From Sphingomonas sp. NFR15 (GTDB taxonomy: Bacteria > Pseudomonadota > Alphaproteobacteria > Sphingomonadales > Sphingomonadaceae): a DNA stretch of 64,000 bases. The position numbers were made by a program, and so were the translations under genes. Where the stretch lies: contig NZ_FMWX01000009.1 in the NCBI RefSeq assembly GCF_900103265.1, positions 62,001 through 126,000 on the forward strand, read 5' to 3'. The notes under the pieces were generated by a model, which did not search any database, had not been told where the DNA came from, and worked only from the letters and a program-made list of their open reading frames with translations. Each line of letters starts with the position of its first letter. Position 1 is the first letter of the stretch. Below, one piece after another: positions 7,377-17,133 of the stretch.

Positions 7377-9998
7377 GTGTCATGGCGACTGTGCGGCGCG
7401 ATCGCAGCGGCCGTGGCGCTCGGCACGCCTGCGGCTTCGCGTGCGGCGTCGGCGTTGCTCTTCGACATCCCCGGCGGCGACCTTGCCGATGCGCTGATGC
7501 GGTTCGCGCGGCAGAGCGGGCGGCAGATCCTGTTCGCGCCCGCGCAGGTGCGCGGACTCCGCGCGACAGCCGTGCATAAGCGGCTCGATCCCGACCGCGC
7601 GATCGCGCGGCTGCTGAGCGGCACGGGCTTTCGCGCGCGCCCCGCGCCGGGCGGTGCCTATCTGCTCGAAGCGGTGCCGCGCCCCGCGCCCGCGCCGCCG
7701 CGCGCGATCGCGCCGGCCGATATCGCGCAGATCGCCGATATCGTCGTGGTCGGCACGCCCGGTGGCGGCAGCCGGCGGCAGGAGGCGGCGTTCGCGGTAA
7801 CGACCGCGAACCGCGCCGCGATCGACCAGCTCGGCGCGCCCGCCACCGCCGATGTACTGCGGCTGATGCCCGGCCTGACCGTGGAGACCTCGGGCGGCAA
7901 GAACGGCGCGAACATCTTCGTGCGCGGCTATCCGTCGGGTGGAGATGCCGAATATGTCACCTTCCAGACCGAGGGCGTGCCATATTTCCCGCCGGCGACA
8001 TTGTCCTTCCTCGAAAACTCGCAGCTCTACCGCATCGACGGGTCCGTTCAGCGCGTCGAGGCGGTGCGGGGCGGCACGGGCGCGCTGCTCGCCTCGGGCC
8101 AGCCCGGCGCGACCATCAATATCATTCAGCGCGAGGGGGACGATCATCTCGCGGGGCTGGTCAAGACGAGCGTGATCGACGACGGCGAGGGGCGAGGCGA
8201 CGCCTATGTCTCGGGCCCGCTCGGCCAGCGCGCGCACTTTATGATCGGCGGCTATTATTCACGCGGCGACGGCATCCGCTCGCCCGGCTTCGCCGCCGAT
8301 CGCGGCGGGCAGATCACCGCCAACCTGCGCCGCGACCTCGCGCGCGGGTCGGTGCTGGTGTTCGCGCGCTATCTCGACGATCGCAGCCAGTGGCTGCTGC
8401 CGATCCCGGTCGAGCAGACCGGGCGCAGCATCGGCGCATATCCCGGTTTCGATCCCGGCACCGGCACGCTTGCCGGACCTGATACCCGCACCGGCACCCG
8501 CAACGACGGCAACCGCTACGACCTCAACGACGGGCGCGGCGCGCGGATCGTCAATCTCGGCACCAATGTCGAGCTTCGTTTCGGTGATACCGTGACGCTG
8601 CGCGACAAGGCGAGCTGGCTGGCGGGCCATGCCGATACGACCGGGCTCGTCTCGGACAACGTGCCGCCCGAAAGCGCCGCCGCTTACGCCGCACGGCTGG
8701 GCGGCGCGATCGGCATGCTCGTCACCACCGCCGACGGCCGGGCGGTCTCGCCCGCGCAAGCCGTGGTGCAGGCGGGCATCTGGACCGTGGCCAAGCGCAT
8801 CGATGCCTTGGTCAACGACGCCACGCTCGAATGGGCGACGGGGGTGAGCAAGGCGACGGTCGGTGTGTACGCGACCGAGTATGGATCGCGCGACCATTGG
8901 GATATCGGCAACGCGTTGCTGCTCACCGCGCAGCCGCAGGCGCGCCGGCTCGACCTGACGCTTGCGAACGGCACGGTGGTGACGCGCGACGGCTTTGCGA
9001 GCGGATCGAGTTTCCTCGTCGATGCACGGTACCGGGGCAGTGATCTTGCCTTCTATGGGGTCGAGGAGGTTACGCTCGGCGATCATGTCCGGCTCGACGG
9101 CGGCGTGCGGCACCAGCGCCACAGCGTCGACGGCAGCGTGCGCGATACGCGGGCGGCTGGGTCCGGTGGGCTCGATGGCGATCCGCGCACGCTCTACGAC
9201 AATGACGATATCGTGTTCGGCGATACCCGCTCGCAGGTGCGCTATCGCGGCGGGGCATGGTCGTGGACGTTCGGCGGCAACGTCGACGTGACGCGACGCT
9301 TTGGCGGCTTCACACGATTCAGCCGGGGCACCAGCTTCCCGTTCTTCGACAATGTGCGCGACGGCATCACCGTCGCACCGCGCATCGACACGATTGAGGG
9401 CGGGGTGAAGCTGACCGGGCCGCTCAGCCTCTTTGCGACTGTGTTCCGCAACAGCTTCCAGGGGCTGGCCACCACCGTCATCGCGGGCGGCGCGCCGATC
9501 GCCTCGATCGGCGGGGCGCGCGCGACCGGGGTGGAAGTCGACGGGACATGGCGGGTGGCGAAGCCGCTGTCGGTGGCGTTCACCGGCACCTGGCTCGACG
9601 CGCGCTACCGCCGCTTCTTCACCGACGCTGGCCGCACCGATCTCAGCGGCAACCGCGTCCAGCGCCAGCCGGTGTGGCAATGGCGCGTCACGCCGAGCTG
9701 GGACTTCGAAGTCGCCGCGCGGAAAGCGGGCCTGTTCGCGACGCTCGCTTATATGGGCGACCGCTGGTCCGACGTGCAGAACCAGCAACTTCTGCCGGGC
9801 TTCCTCAAGTGGGATGCCGGCCTGACATTCGACCCGACCGACCGGCTGCGCCTGCAAGCCACTGCCGACAACATCACCAACGCGATCGGCCTGACGGAAG
9901 GTAATCCCCGCGCGCTCGGGACTCAGGCGCCCGGTGCGATTTTCGCGCGGCCAATCCCCGGTCGGTCCGTCAACCTCTCCGCCAGTTTCCGGTTTTGA
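7377..9998 (+). CDS. TonB-dependent outer-membrane transducer with STN domain
   Basis: 873 residues from GTG 7377, which has a GGAGGG site 6 bases upstream; an upstream ATG at 7242 lies inside fecR and lacks this. Signal peptide ends near SRA (residue 23). An STN domain (about residues 27-85, FDIPGGDLADALMRFARQSG) is the part that contacts FecR. Plug domain near 125-235 (DVLRLMPGLTVETSGG, VEAVRGG, SGQPGATINIIQREGD) and a 22-strand barrel ending in the usual aromatic residue (SASFRF). It pairs with the sigma and FecR genes just upstream as the sensor receptor, and is a paralogue of the receptor at 10147. Confidence 0.88.
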   Translation: MSWRLCGAIAAAVALGTPAASRAASALLFDIPGGDLADALMRFARQSGRQILFAPAQVRGLRATAVHKRLDPDRAIARLLSGTGFRARPAPGGAYLLEAVPRPAPAPPRAIAPADIAQIADIVVVGTPGGGSRRQEAAFAVTTANRAAIDQLGAPATADVLRLMPGLTVETSGGKNGANIFVRGYPSGGDAEYVTFQTEGVPYFPPATLSFLENSQLYRIDGSVQRVEAVRGGTGALLASGQPGATINIIQREGDDHLAGLVKTSVIDDGEGRGDAYVSGPLGQRAHFMIGGYYSRGDGIRSPGFAADRGGQITANLRRDLARGSVLVFARYLDDRSQWLLPIPVEQTGRSIGAYPGFDPGTGTLAGPDTRTGTRNDGNRYDLNDGRGARIVNLGTNVELRFGDTVTLRDKASWLAGHADTTGLVSDNVPPESAAAYAARLGGAIGMLVTTADGRAVSPAQAVVQAGIWTVAKRIDALVNDATLEWATGVSKATVGVYATEYGSRDHWDIGNALLLTAQPQARRLDLTLANGTVVTRDGFASGSSFLVDARYRGSDLAFYGVEEVTLGDHVRLDGGVRHQRHSVDGSVRDTRAAGSGGLDGDPRTLYDNDDIVFGDTRSQVRYRGGAWSWTFGGNVDVTRRFGGFTRFSRGTSFPFFDNVRDGITVAPRIDTIEGGVKLTGPLSLFATVFRNSFQGLATTVIAGGAPIASIGGARATGVEVDGTWRVAKPLSVAFTGTWLDARYRRFFTDAGRTDLSGNRVQRQPVWQWRVTPSWDFEVAARKAGLFATLAYMGDRWSDVQNQQLLPGFLKWDAGLTFDPTDRLRLQATADNITNAIGLTEGNPRALGTQAPGAIFARPIPGRSVNLSASFRF

Positions 9999-10146
9999 GC
10001 ATGAACCGCCACCACCCACCCTAATCATCCGGGCCTGCGTCGATTTTGCCCGAATGCCGCGTCGGCACCGCTCCGACGCGTTGGCGGCGTGCGCCCGCAG
10101 CGCATGGCCGCCCCCCCCAAACAAAAGACCGTCAGGAGGACTTCCC

Positions 10147-12570
10147 ATGATCCGTACGCACACGCTCACCTTCGCCTTGCTGGCCGGGACCGCGCTTGCC
10201 GCGACACCGGCTTTCGCGCAGGCGCCCGCCGCCGCGCCCGAACCCGCCGCCACCGCCGACGCCGCGCCGATGGCGGACATCGTCGTCACCGGCAACGCCA
10301 ACCGCGAGGGCTTGCGTAAGCTCGACGCGAGCTATTCGATCTCCACCGCGAGCGCCGAGCAGATCCGCCAGGTCCAGCCGACCTCGACCGCCGACCTGCT
10401 CAAGATCGTGCCGGGCGTATGGGTCGAAAGCTCGGGCGGCAATGCCGGCGCCAATGTCTTCATTCGCGGCTTCCCATCGACCGGCGACGCCCCGTTCCTC
10501 ACGCTGCAACTGAACGGCTCGCCGCTCGTCGCGCCGTCCTCGCTGTCGTTCATGGAGAACAGCTCGCTGTTCCGCCTCGACGACACGATCGAGCGCGTCG
10601 AGGTGCTGCGCGGCGGCCCGAGCCCGATTTTCTCGAACGGCCAGCCGGGCGCGACCACCAACTTCATCCTCAAGGAAGGCACGTCCGAGCCGCACCTGTC
10701 GCTGCGCGGCACCTACGGCACCGAGGGCACTTATCGCGGCGACGTGGTGGCGCAGGGGCCGATCGCAGCGGATACGACGTATATGATCGGCGGCTTCTAC
10801 CGATATTCGGACGGCTTCCGCCACACCGGTTTTCAGGGCGATCTCGGCGGACAGGTGACGGCTAGCATCACGCACAAGTTCGATGCCGGCAAGCTGACCG
10901 TCTATGCCCGCTATCTGGACGACCAGAACGCCTTCTACACGCCGATGCCGCTGCTCGAGACGAACGGCAAGTTCAGCACCTTCGCGGGGTTCGACGCGCG
11001 CACCGACACGCTGGTCGGACGCGAGATCGAGCGTACGCTGATCGAGACCGGCCCCGCTGTCGGCGGGGGTGCGACGCAGAAGAAGGCGGTCGATCTGTCG
11101 CGTGGGCGCGGCGCGAACCTCTACACGTTCGGATCGACCTTCAATTACGATCTCGGCAGCGGCTTTGGCGTGCAGAACACCGTGAACTTCACCAAGGGCA
11201 CGTCGGAGACCAACGCGCTGTTCACCGGATCGAACCCGCAGACCGTCGCGCAATATCTCGCCGCGTCGGGTGGCCCTGGCACCGTCACCTATGCCGGCAC
11301 CGGCCAAGCGCTAACCGGCGGCCAGCAGACCATCCAGGCGGGCATCTGGAGCGTCGCCAAGCACATCCAGAGCTTCACCGACGAACTCAAGCTGTCCAAG
11401 GAGCTGTTCCAGGGCAATACGCTCACGCTCGGCGGCTATTTCGCCAGCGTGCTCGATCACGACACCTGGAACCTCGGCAACAAGATCCTGCTCGCGCTCG
11501 AGCCGCAGGCGCGTGTGCTCAATGCCCGTCTCGCCAACGGTACGATCCTGACGCGGAACGGTTTCACCAGTGCCAACAGCTACGACGTTAATGCCTTCTA
11601 CAAGAGCACCAACATCGCCGGCTATGTCAGCGACGAGTGGAAGTTGGGTGCGCTGCGCCTCGACGGCGGCGTGCGGGTGGAGCGGGTGAAGCTCCGCGAC
11701 ACGTTCGAGAACAGTTCGACCGGCGATCTCGACAACAATCTGCTCACCGCGTTCAACAACGGCGCAACCTATCTGAATGGCACCTTCACCACGGTACGCT
11801 ATGCGAAGACGCAGGTATCGTGGACGGCGGGCGCGGATTATGCGTTCACCAACACGCTCAACGGCTTCGTGCGGGCGAACTCGGGTGCGCTGCTGCCGCA
11901 GTTCGATGATCTCCGTGGCAACGCGACGGCAATCCAGAACATCAAGCCGCAGACGGCGGACCAGTATGAGGTCGGCCTCAAGACCTCGACCCGGCTCTAC
12001 GATCTCTACCTCACCGGCTTCTACAACCGCTTCCACAATCTGATCTTCCAGGACATTCGCGTCGTGAACGGGGTCGAGCAGAACGTCGTCCTGTTCGGCG
12101 GCTCGCGCGCATATGGGCTTGAGTTCGAAGGCGCGATCCGCCCGGTCGACGGGTTCCAGCTCGCCGTGCGCGGCGTGGTGCAGGACGGCAAGTTCAAGGA
12201 TTTCGGGCCGAACTCGGGTAACGATGTCAACCGCCAACCCAAGTTCCAGATCGCCGCGATCCCGTCGTACACGTTCCGCAGCGCGTGGGGCCAGGCACGG
12301 CTGTTTGGCACGTTCACGCATATCGGCAACCGCTTCGCCGATATCGAGAACCAGCAGCGGCTCGGCAGCTATGAGACGCTCGATCTCGGCGCGTCGATCG
12401 ATCTAAACGACCGCTTCTCACTGCAGGCAACGGTAGACAATGTGACGAACACGCTCGCGCTCACCGAGGGCAACGTTCGCACGGTCGGATCGGCGGACAA
12501 CAACGGTTTCTTCCTCGGCCGACCGATCTTCGGCCGCCACGGGACGATCACCGCTGCCGTCAAGTTCTAA
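10147..12570 (+). CDS. TonB-dependent outer-membrane receptor (transporter paralogue, no STN)
   Basis: 807 residues from ATG 10147 with AGGAGGA 8 bases upstream. Signal peptide cleaved near AFA-QAP; short TonB-box region; plug at about 45-165 (DLLKIVPGVWVESSGG, FIRGFPSTGD, VEVLRGG, NGQPGATTNFILKEG); barrel to the terminal phenylalanine. It aligns along its length with the STN receptor upstream, including a barrel stretch AGIWSVAKHIQ versus AGIWTVAKRID, so the pair arose by duplication. The lack of STN suggests this copy transports while the upstream copy signals. The terminator and trehalase follow. Confidence 0.87.
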   Translation: MIRTHTLTFALLAGTALAATPAFAQAPAAAPEPAATADAAPMADIVVTGNANREGLRKLDASYSISTASAEQIRQVQPTSTADLLKIVPGVWVESSGGNAGANVFIRGFPSTGDAPFLTLQLNGSPLVAPSSLSFMENSSLFRLDDTIERVEVLRGGPSPIFSNGQPGATTNFILKEGTSEPHLSLRGTYGTEGTYRGDVVAQGPIAADTTYMIGGFYRYSDGFRHTGFQGDLGGQVTASITHKFDAGKLTVYARYLDDQNAFYTPMPLLETNGKFSTFAGFDARTDTLVGREIERTLIETGPAVGGGATQKKAVDLSRGRGANLYTFGSTFNYDLGSGFGVQNTVNFTKGTSETNALFTGSNPQTVAQYLAASGGPGTVTYAGTGQALTGGQQTIQAGIWSVAKHIQSFTDELKLSKELFQGNTLTLGGYFASVLDHDTWNLGNKILLALEPQARVLNARLANGTILTRNGFTSANSYDVNAFYKSTNIAGYVSDEWKLGALRLDGGVRVERVKLRDTFENSSTGDLDNNLLTAFNNGATYLNGTFTTVRYAKTQVSWTAGADYAFTNTLNGFVRANSGALLPQFDDLRGNATAIQNIKPQTADQYEVGLKTSTRLYDLYLTGFYNRFHNLIFQDIRVVNGVEQNVVLFGGSRAYGLEFEGAIRPVDGFQLAVRGVVQDGKFKDFGPNSGNDVNRQPKFQIAAIPSYTFRSAWGQARLFGTFTHIGNRFADIENQQRLGSYETLDLGASIDLNDRFSLQATVDNVTNTLALTEGNVRTVGSADNNGFFLGRPIFGRHGTITAAVKF

Positions 12571-12578
12571 TGCCTTCC

Positions 12579-12611
12579 GCCGGCCGGGGCATGCCCGGCC
12601 GGCCCCTTTTT
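12579..12611 (+). terminator. Rho-independent terminator/attenuator between receptor and trehalase
   Basis: Ten-base all-GC arms 12579-12588 (gccggccggg) and 12594-12603 (cccggccggc) around a 5-base loop, then CCC and five T (12607-12611). It begins 8 bases after the receptor stop codon and ends 12 bases before the trehalase ATG at 12624, whose GAGG site lies at 12615-12618. With no room for a separate promoter, it most likely reduces read-through into the trehalase gene. Confidence 0.85.
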
Positions 12612-12623
12612 CACGAGGCCCCC

Positions 12624-14243
12624 ATGATCGTCCGCTCGTCACTCGCGCTTGCGCTTGCGCTACTCGCCCCCGTTGCGGCGAATGCGCGCCCGCAAACCCC
12701 AGCGGATGCCGCTCGCGCCGTGCAGACGCCCGAGGATATCTACGGCCCGCTCTACCGCGCGGTCGAGCTTGCGCGCGTCTTCCCCGACAGCAAGACCTTT
12801 GCAGACATGATGCCGCTGAGCACGCCCGCCGCGATCCTCACCGCTTACCACGCCGAAGCGCCGCAGGATCGCGAGGCGCTCGCCACGTTCGTTGCGCGCC
12901 ATTTCCGCAAGATCGGCGATGCCGCGCCTGCCAAGCCGACGATGCGTGAGCATATCCGCGCACTGTGGCCGGTGCTCGCCAAGCCGCCGATGGCGGTGGT
13001 TCCCGGCTCCTCCGCGATCCCGCTACCCTATGCGTATGTCGTGGCGGGGGGCCGTTATCAGGAGATGTATTATTGGGACAGCTACTTCACGATGCTGGGC
13101 CTGAAGGCGGACGGCGAGAGCGCGCTGATCGACTCGATGCTCGCCAATTTCACGGCTCTGATCGCCAAGTACGGCCATATCCCCAACGGTACGCGCAACT
13201 ACTATCTGTCGCGCTCGCAGCCGCCGTTCCTCGCGCTGATGATGGACCTGTCCGACACACACGATTCCGCTACTGACGCGGCGCGGCTGGCTGCGCTCAA
13301 GGCCGAACATGCCTATTGGATGGCGGGTGCGGCCTGCCTCGGCGCCAGCGGCGCATGCGAGCATGTCGTGCGCATGCCCGATGGCAGTCTGCTCAACCGC
13401 TATTGGGATGCGCGCGACACGCCACGCGACGAATCCTATGCCGAGGATGTCGCCACTTCCACCGCCGCGGGCCGCACGCCCGGACAGGTTAACCGCGACC
13501 TGCGCGCGGCGGCGGAGAGCGGCTGGGACTTCAGTTCGCGCTGGCTCGCCGACGGGCAGACGCTCGCGACGATCCGCACGACGCAGATCGTGCCGGTCGA
13601 TCTCAACAGCCTGATGTGGAACCTTGAACGCACGATTGCGCGGCGTTGCGCCGCCGCCGGCGACGCGGCGTGCGCCCGCGATTTCACGGGCCTTGCTGCC
13701 AAGCGCGCAGCCGCGGTTTCCATGTACCTCTGGTCCCCGTCCGAACAGCGTTTCGTCGACTGGGACCGCGCGACGGCCAAACCGACGCCCTCGATCAGCG
13801 CGGCAATGATGTATCCCCTATTTGTCGGCCTCGCCACGCGCGAACAGGCCGACGCCACCGCGACTCTGGCGCAGGCCAAGCTGTTCGCGCCCGGTGGGCT
13901 GCGCACAACGACGATCCGCAACGGCCAGCAATGGGACCAGCCCAACGGCTGGGCGCCGCTGCTGTGGATCGGCGTGCAGGGGCTCGATCGTTACGGCAAA
14001 ACCACGCTCGCCGAGGATCTTGCACGACGGTGGGTCCATACCGTCTCCGCCTATTACGATCGCAGCGGGCTGATGATCGAGAAGTACAACGTCGAGACCG
14101 GTTCGGCCGGTGGGGGCGGCGAATATCCAGTGCAGGACGGATTCGGCTGGACCAACGGCGTGACGCGCGCGCTGCTCGATCGCTATCCGGCGCTCGATCC
14201 GGCCGGTCGCGTCGCGACCGGGAGCAAGGCGCGCTCCCGGTAG
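12624..14243 (+). CDS. treA: Periplasmic alpha,alpha-trehalase, GH37
   Basis: 539 residues from ATG 12624 (GAGG site 6 bases upstream). Signal peptide cleaved near ANA-RPQ, so it acts in the periplasm. Hydrolyses trehalose to two glucose by inversion. GH37 signatures are present: AGGRYQEMYYWDSYF (signature 1 with the phenylalanine changed to tyrosine) and QQWDQPNGWAPL (signature 2). The catalytic acid aspartate lies in AAESGWDFSSRW and the base glutamate in GGGGEYPVQDGFGWTNG, both intact. Length matches the E. coli TreA class. Placed after two TonB receptors and a FecI/FecR pair, it indicates that the locus takes up and cleaves trehalose or a related glucoside. Confidence 0.92.
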   Translation: MIVRSSLALALALLAPVAANARPQTPADAARAVQTPEDIYGPLYRAVELARVFPDSKTFADMMPLSTPAAILTAYHAEAPQDREALATFVARHFRKIGDAAPAKPTMREHIRALWPVLAKPPMAVVPGSSAIPLPYAYVVAGGRYQEMYYWDSYFTMLGLKADGESALIDSMLANFTALIAKYGHIPNGTRNYYLSRSQPPFLALMMDLSDTHDSATDAARLAALKAEHAYWMAGAACLGASGACEHVVRMPDGSLLNRYWDARDTPRDESYAEDVATSTAAGRTPGQVNRDLRAAAESGWDFSSRWLADGQTLATIRTTQIVPVDLNSLMWNLERTIARRCAAAGDAACARDFTGLAAKRAAAVSMYLWSPSEQRFVDWDRATAKPTPSISAAMMYPLFVGLATREQADATATLAQAKLFAPGGLRTTTIRNGQQWDQPNGWAPLLWIGVQGLDRYGKTTLAEDLARRWVHTVSAYYDRSGLMIEKYNVETGSAGGGGEYPVQDGFGWTNGVTRALLDRYPALDPAGRVATGSKARSR

Positions 14244-14509
14244 CCGCATCGCGCGCGAGCAGGACGACGCGGCCGGCGTTCGGCGACGGGTACCGCGCTT
14301 TCGCGGTCGCACGGCGGGCGCGCGCAACGTCGTCTTTGAGCGTGATCGTGGGCCAGCACCTCGTACTCGTCTCTCGTCAGCCGTCGTAGACGCCGCAAAA
14401 ACGATCGGCACCGGATCGTCGAAGAGGCGCCTACCAGGTGACGGTCGCTCTCGCTCTGATCGCAACTTTCCGTTAAATCGGCAGTTCATCGACCGGGAGT
14501 GATCGCATT

Positions 14510-14905
14510 ATGCGCTGTTTCAGATTTGGCGTAGCGGCGATTCTACTCGGCGCGGCGCCTGCGTGCCACGGGCAACAGCCGGCGACACCACTGACAAATG
14601 GGCAAGCGACGAAGGCGATCCGCGACTTGCTGGGGATACCCGGGCTGCAGGTGGTGTTGGGAACGTGCAAGCCGGCGCTGAAAGCCAAGTTCCCTGGGCA
14701 GACCGCCTGCACGCTGGATGGCGTTTCTCAGGCAGGGACGTCCGAGACGCAGGCGGACTTTCATTGGAGCGGGACAGAATGGATCGCAGAGCCGAGCGAA
14801 TCGCAAACGATACTGCCTTTCCCCGATCCCGTCCTGATGAAGGTTCATGCCGGGGCGAGTGTTGACGTGAATGCCGGCCCACTTAGCGGAAGCAGAAGCA
14901 ACTGA
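14510..14905 (+). CDS. Small exported protein of unknown function
   Basis: 131 residues with an N-terminal signal sequence (FRFGVAAILLGAAPACHGQQ). The cysteine in APAC might be lipidated, but proline at -2 fits a lipobox poorly, so cleavage by signal peptidase I near HG-QQ is as likely. The mature part has two more cysteines (GTCKP, TACTL) that could pair, and a WSGTEW segment. A GGGAG site lies about 9 bases upstream. Convergent with the DUF1176 gene, 30 bases apart. No family recognised. Confidence 0.55.
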   Translation: MRCFRFGVAAILLGAAPACHGQQPATPLTNGQATKAIRDLLGIPGLQVVLGTCKPALKAKFPGQTACTLDGVSQAGTSETQADFHWSGTEWIAEPSESQTILPFPDPVLMKVHAGASVDVNAGPLSGSRSN

Positions 14906-14935
14906 GGCCCGGCTCCGGTTGTGACGGTCGAACGG

Positions 14936-15994
14936 TCATTCTTGTGCCGAGCGAAATATAGTCGGCCAGTCTCCAGCTTCGACACCACCGCAGGTCTGTT
15001 GCAATTGCATGCTGGCGATCACGAAGGCGCCGCCGTTCCAGATCCAGCTTGCGGTCATCCCGCAGTCCGCCAAGGCACGGCCCTTGGCAGAGGTGCTCAG
15101 CATGCCCCTCTTAGGATCGAAGTCCACGTTCGTGAAGTAAGTCGTACCGGATCGTTGCGGATCGTTTCCGCGATAGGGCCGCGGCAGGACAAGGCGTTTC
15201 GCGGGGCCCCCCGCGCGCGGAACGATGAACGCAAGGGAGGAACTCTGATAGGCTCCCATAATACATGGGATGAAAACGAGTGCTTGATTTTCACTTAGCG
15301 CGTGGGCTTCTGGTTCCATATTCGTCAGATCGGTCTGGCAATCCTCCTGTTTGAACACCGCCTTTTGGTCGGTTCGGGTGGCCGCGATCAGACGCGCGCT
15401 CTCTCCGGCTTTCAGCGTCGCTGTAATCCTCCGATATGGTACCCGCGGTAGCGGGGGCGAAGCCGGCACGCGCGACGCCGGCAAGGGGCCGGGCTTGGCG
15501 ATCGCAGTTACCCCGCCGATCCTGTGCTGTCGCTCGTCAAAGCGCAGAACCGCGGCGGCGAGCCCGTCGAGCGACACTTCGGATTTTCCGCCGAGTGTCA
15601 ACTTCGAACCGTTGCGTAGCTTGGCGACCAATCGCCGGATCGCGGGCAGGGCGTTGCTCGCAGCCGTGGTCACCCCGTCCGCAGATTCGACCGACCAGTC
15701 GGACCCGGAGAGTGCGGCAGCCTTCCCGTCAATGGCAATGTCGCCAATCGCGAACGGCTGGTCTGCGCTGATCGCGAGTGAAAGCTTGCCCCGCGGACCC
15801 CCGTCCCGTTCGATATCAATCTCTGCACCGGCATAAGCTTCGGAGACGCCCTTGGCGACACAACGCAGAACATTATCGCAAGCGACGAACCACGACTGAT
15901 AGCTGTCATAGCTCGGCACGACGACCGGAGGCGGCGCTGCCTGTGCGGTGGTTGAGATCGCGAGCAGGAGGGCTACAAGATATCGTGATCGCAT
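14936..15994 (-). CDS. Exported DUF1176 protein
   Basis: 352 residues with a signal peptide cleaved near AQA-APP; GAGG about 9 bases upstream of ATG 15994. The opening YDSYQSWFVACDNVLRCVAKG, the central ERDGGPRGKLSLAIS strand and the C-terminal ADCGMTASWIWNGGAFVIA...QTCGG are the hallmarks of DUF1176, a periplasmic two-domain family seen in proteobacteria with paired cysteines and no known activity. Monocistronic. The family call rests on remembered pattern. Confidence 0.75.
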   Translation of the reverse strand: MRSRYLVALLLAISTTAQAAPPPVVVPSYDSYQSWFVACDNVLRCVAKGVSEAYAGAEIDIERDGGPRGKLSLAISADQPFAIGDIAIDGKAAALSGSDWSVESADGVTTAASNALPAIRRLVAKLRNGSKLTLGGKSEVSLDGLAAAVLRFDERQHRIGGVTAIAKPGPLPASRVPASPPLPRVPYRRITATLKAGESARLIAATRTDQKAVFKQEDCQTDLTNMEPEAHALSENQALVFIPCIMGAYQSSSLAFIVPRAGGPAKRLVLPRPYRGNDPQRSGTTYFTNVDFDPKRGMLSTSAKGRALADCGMTASWIWNGGAFVIASMQLQQTCGGVEAGDWPTIFRSAQE

Positions 15995-16014
15995 CAGGGT
16001 ACCTCGTGCGCTAA

Positions 16015-16969
16015 CTCGGCCGCAATCGTTTAGCAGTATGCGAACGGTGAGAGAGTGTCGATCGATGCAGATCGAGGTCTGAAACCTCGGAAGGTATTGA
16101 GGGCTTGGAGATAATTATTATGGGCCATACCATCTGCGCTTGGCTTCGTTGATGCTCATTTGAACCGATCCTCACTGGCCGGAGAACGGCCGTTATCTTC
16201 GCTCGGCTTCGGAGATGCCATCGTCCTGATATGGCACCCATGCCGCAGGACGGGTCTAAGCGGTTGTTGAAGCGATTGCGCGACGCTTGCGCGGTGAGCG
16301 AATTTTCAAGCCATTGCGCACGCCTTCGACGATGCGGAGGGCGGTATAGATCAACAGAACAAACGAGAGATCGCCTTCTGCCAGATCGAAGACGCAGAGT
16401 TCGCGCTCCCGTTCGGTTCGCGCGACAGCTTTCTCGCAGCGTACAACGAGATCGCGGCAGGAGCGAAGAAGGGCTGCATGCTCGCAGTCGCCCGTGCAGC
16501 GAGCCAAGACATGGAGCGGCCCAATCCAATCATTGGCCGCGTGCCACAACCACCTTCATATCCTAGCAGTCTCGAATCGCCCGCCGGCGACGGCGCATAG
16601 ACAGCGAGAGAGCTCGTTCGACGGATCGAGCTAATGGGGCCGGCGATCGCGGAGTGGGTGCTGCGTCGGTTCTCAGGCCGAATTAAACCTATCGCGCCGA
16701 AGTCGAACACCTCCAGGCGCTAACGCGAGAACCATTGCTGATCTTCAGCGCAGATCGCGTTGCGGATTTTAAGCGCGAAGAGAACAACATTCGCTGGGCA
16801 ACATACATGAGTAGTTGCGGCCCAGAGCGGAATAGTAGGTTTACAGAGTCCAGGAAGCACTCGCCCGAGCACGATAGCTTCGTAGTCCTAAATGTAGTCC
16901 GAGAAACGAATCCTTCTGGAAAACTTCCGGTTTCCTCAAAGAGGATATACTTAAGTCATTGAGAAGGAA
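16015..16969. other. Gene-poor, lower-GC stretch ending at tRNA-Lys
   Basis: About 950 bases without an intact recognisable gene. It contains one disrupted coding stretch (16294-16723, listed separately). A 75-codon frame 16735-16962 starting TTG is open but has AT-rich third positions unlike its neighbours and no recognised motif. The stretch sits on the 3' side of the tRNA, where elements often integrate, but I found no integrase and no repeat of the tRNA 3' end. Confidence 0.45.
16294..16723 (+). pseudogene. Broken gene of unknown family
   Basis: A frame open from 16298 to TAG 16598-16600 encodes well-balanced protein sequence (NFQAIAHAFDDAEGGIDQQN, FCQIEDAEFALPFGSRDSFL, AAYNEIAAGAKKGCMLAVA, NPIIGRVPQPPSYPSS) but has no start codon, because TGA 16295-16297 precedes it. 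A GTG at 16294 in the next frame would join it if one T of the TTTT run 16303-16306 were removed. Directly after the TAG, the same frame continues with sensible sequence (ARELVRRIELMGPAIAEWV) to TAA 16721-16723. One frameshift plus one nonsense codon therefore make it a likely pseudogene. No family recognised. Confidence 0.5.
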
Positions 16970-17045
<76 letters not shown>

Positions 17046-17133
17046 ATTCCTGTAGCGAGAGGTGCTTGGCAGCGCCACCGCGTCGGGAGGTGCGCTGTTA
17101 CCATCCGCGCGGCGGGATGCAACCCCTTTTTCG

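Noticed and set aside
8259..10301. A 680-codon antisense frame across both TonB-receptor genes
   Set aside because: Low-information composition and no domain; it is a by-product of high GC, as are the long antisense frames over bamA (39567-41483), the right-hand receptor (58770-60683) and 54877-56751.
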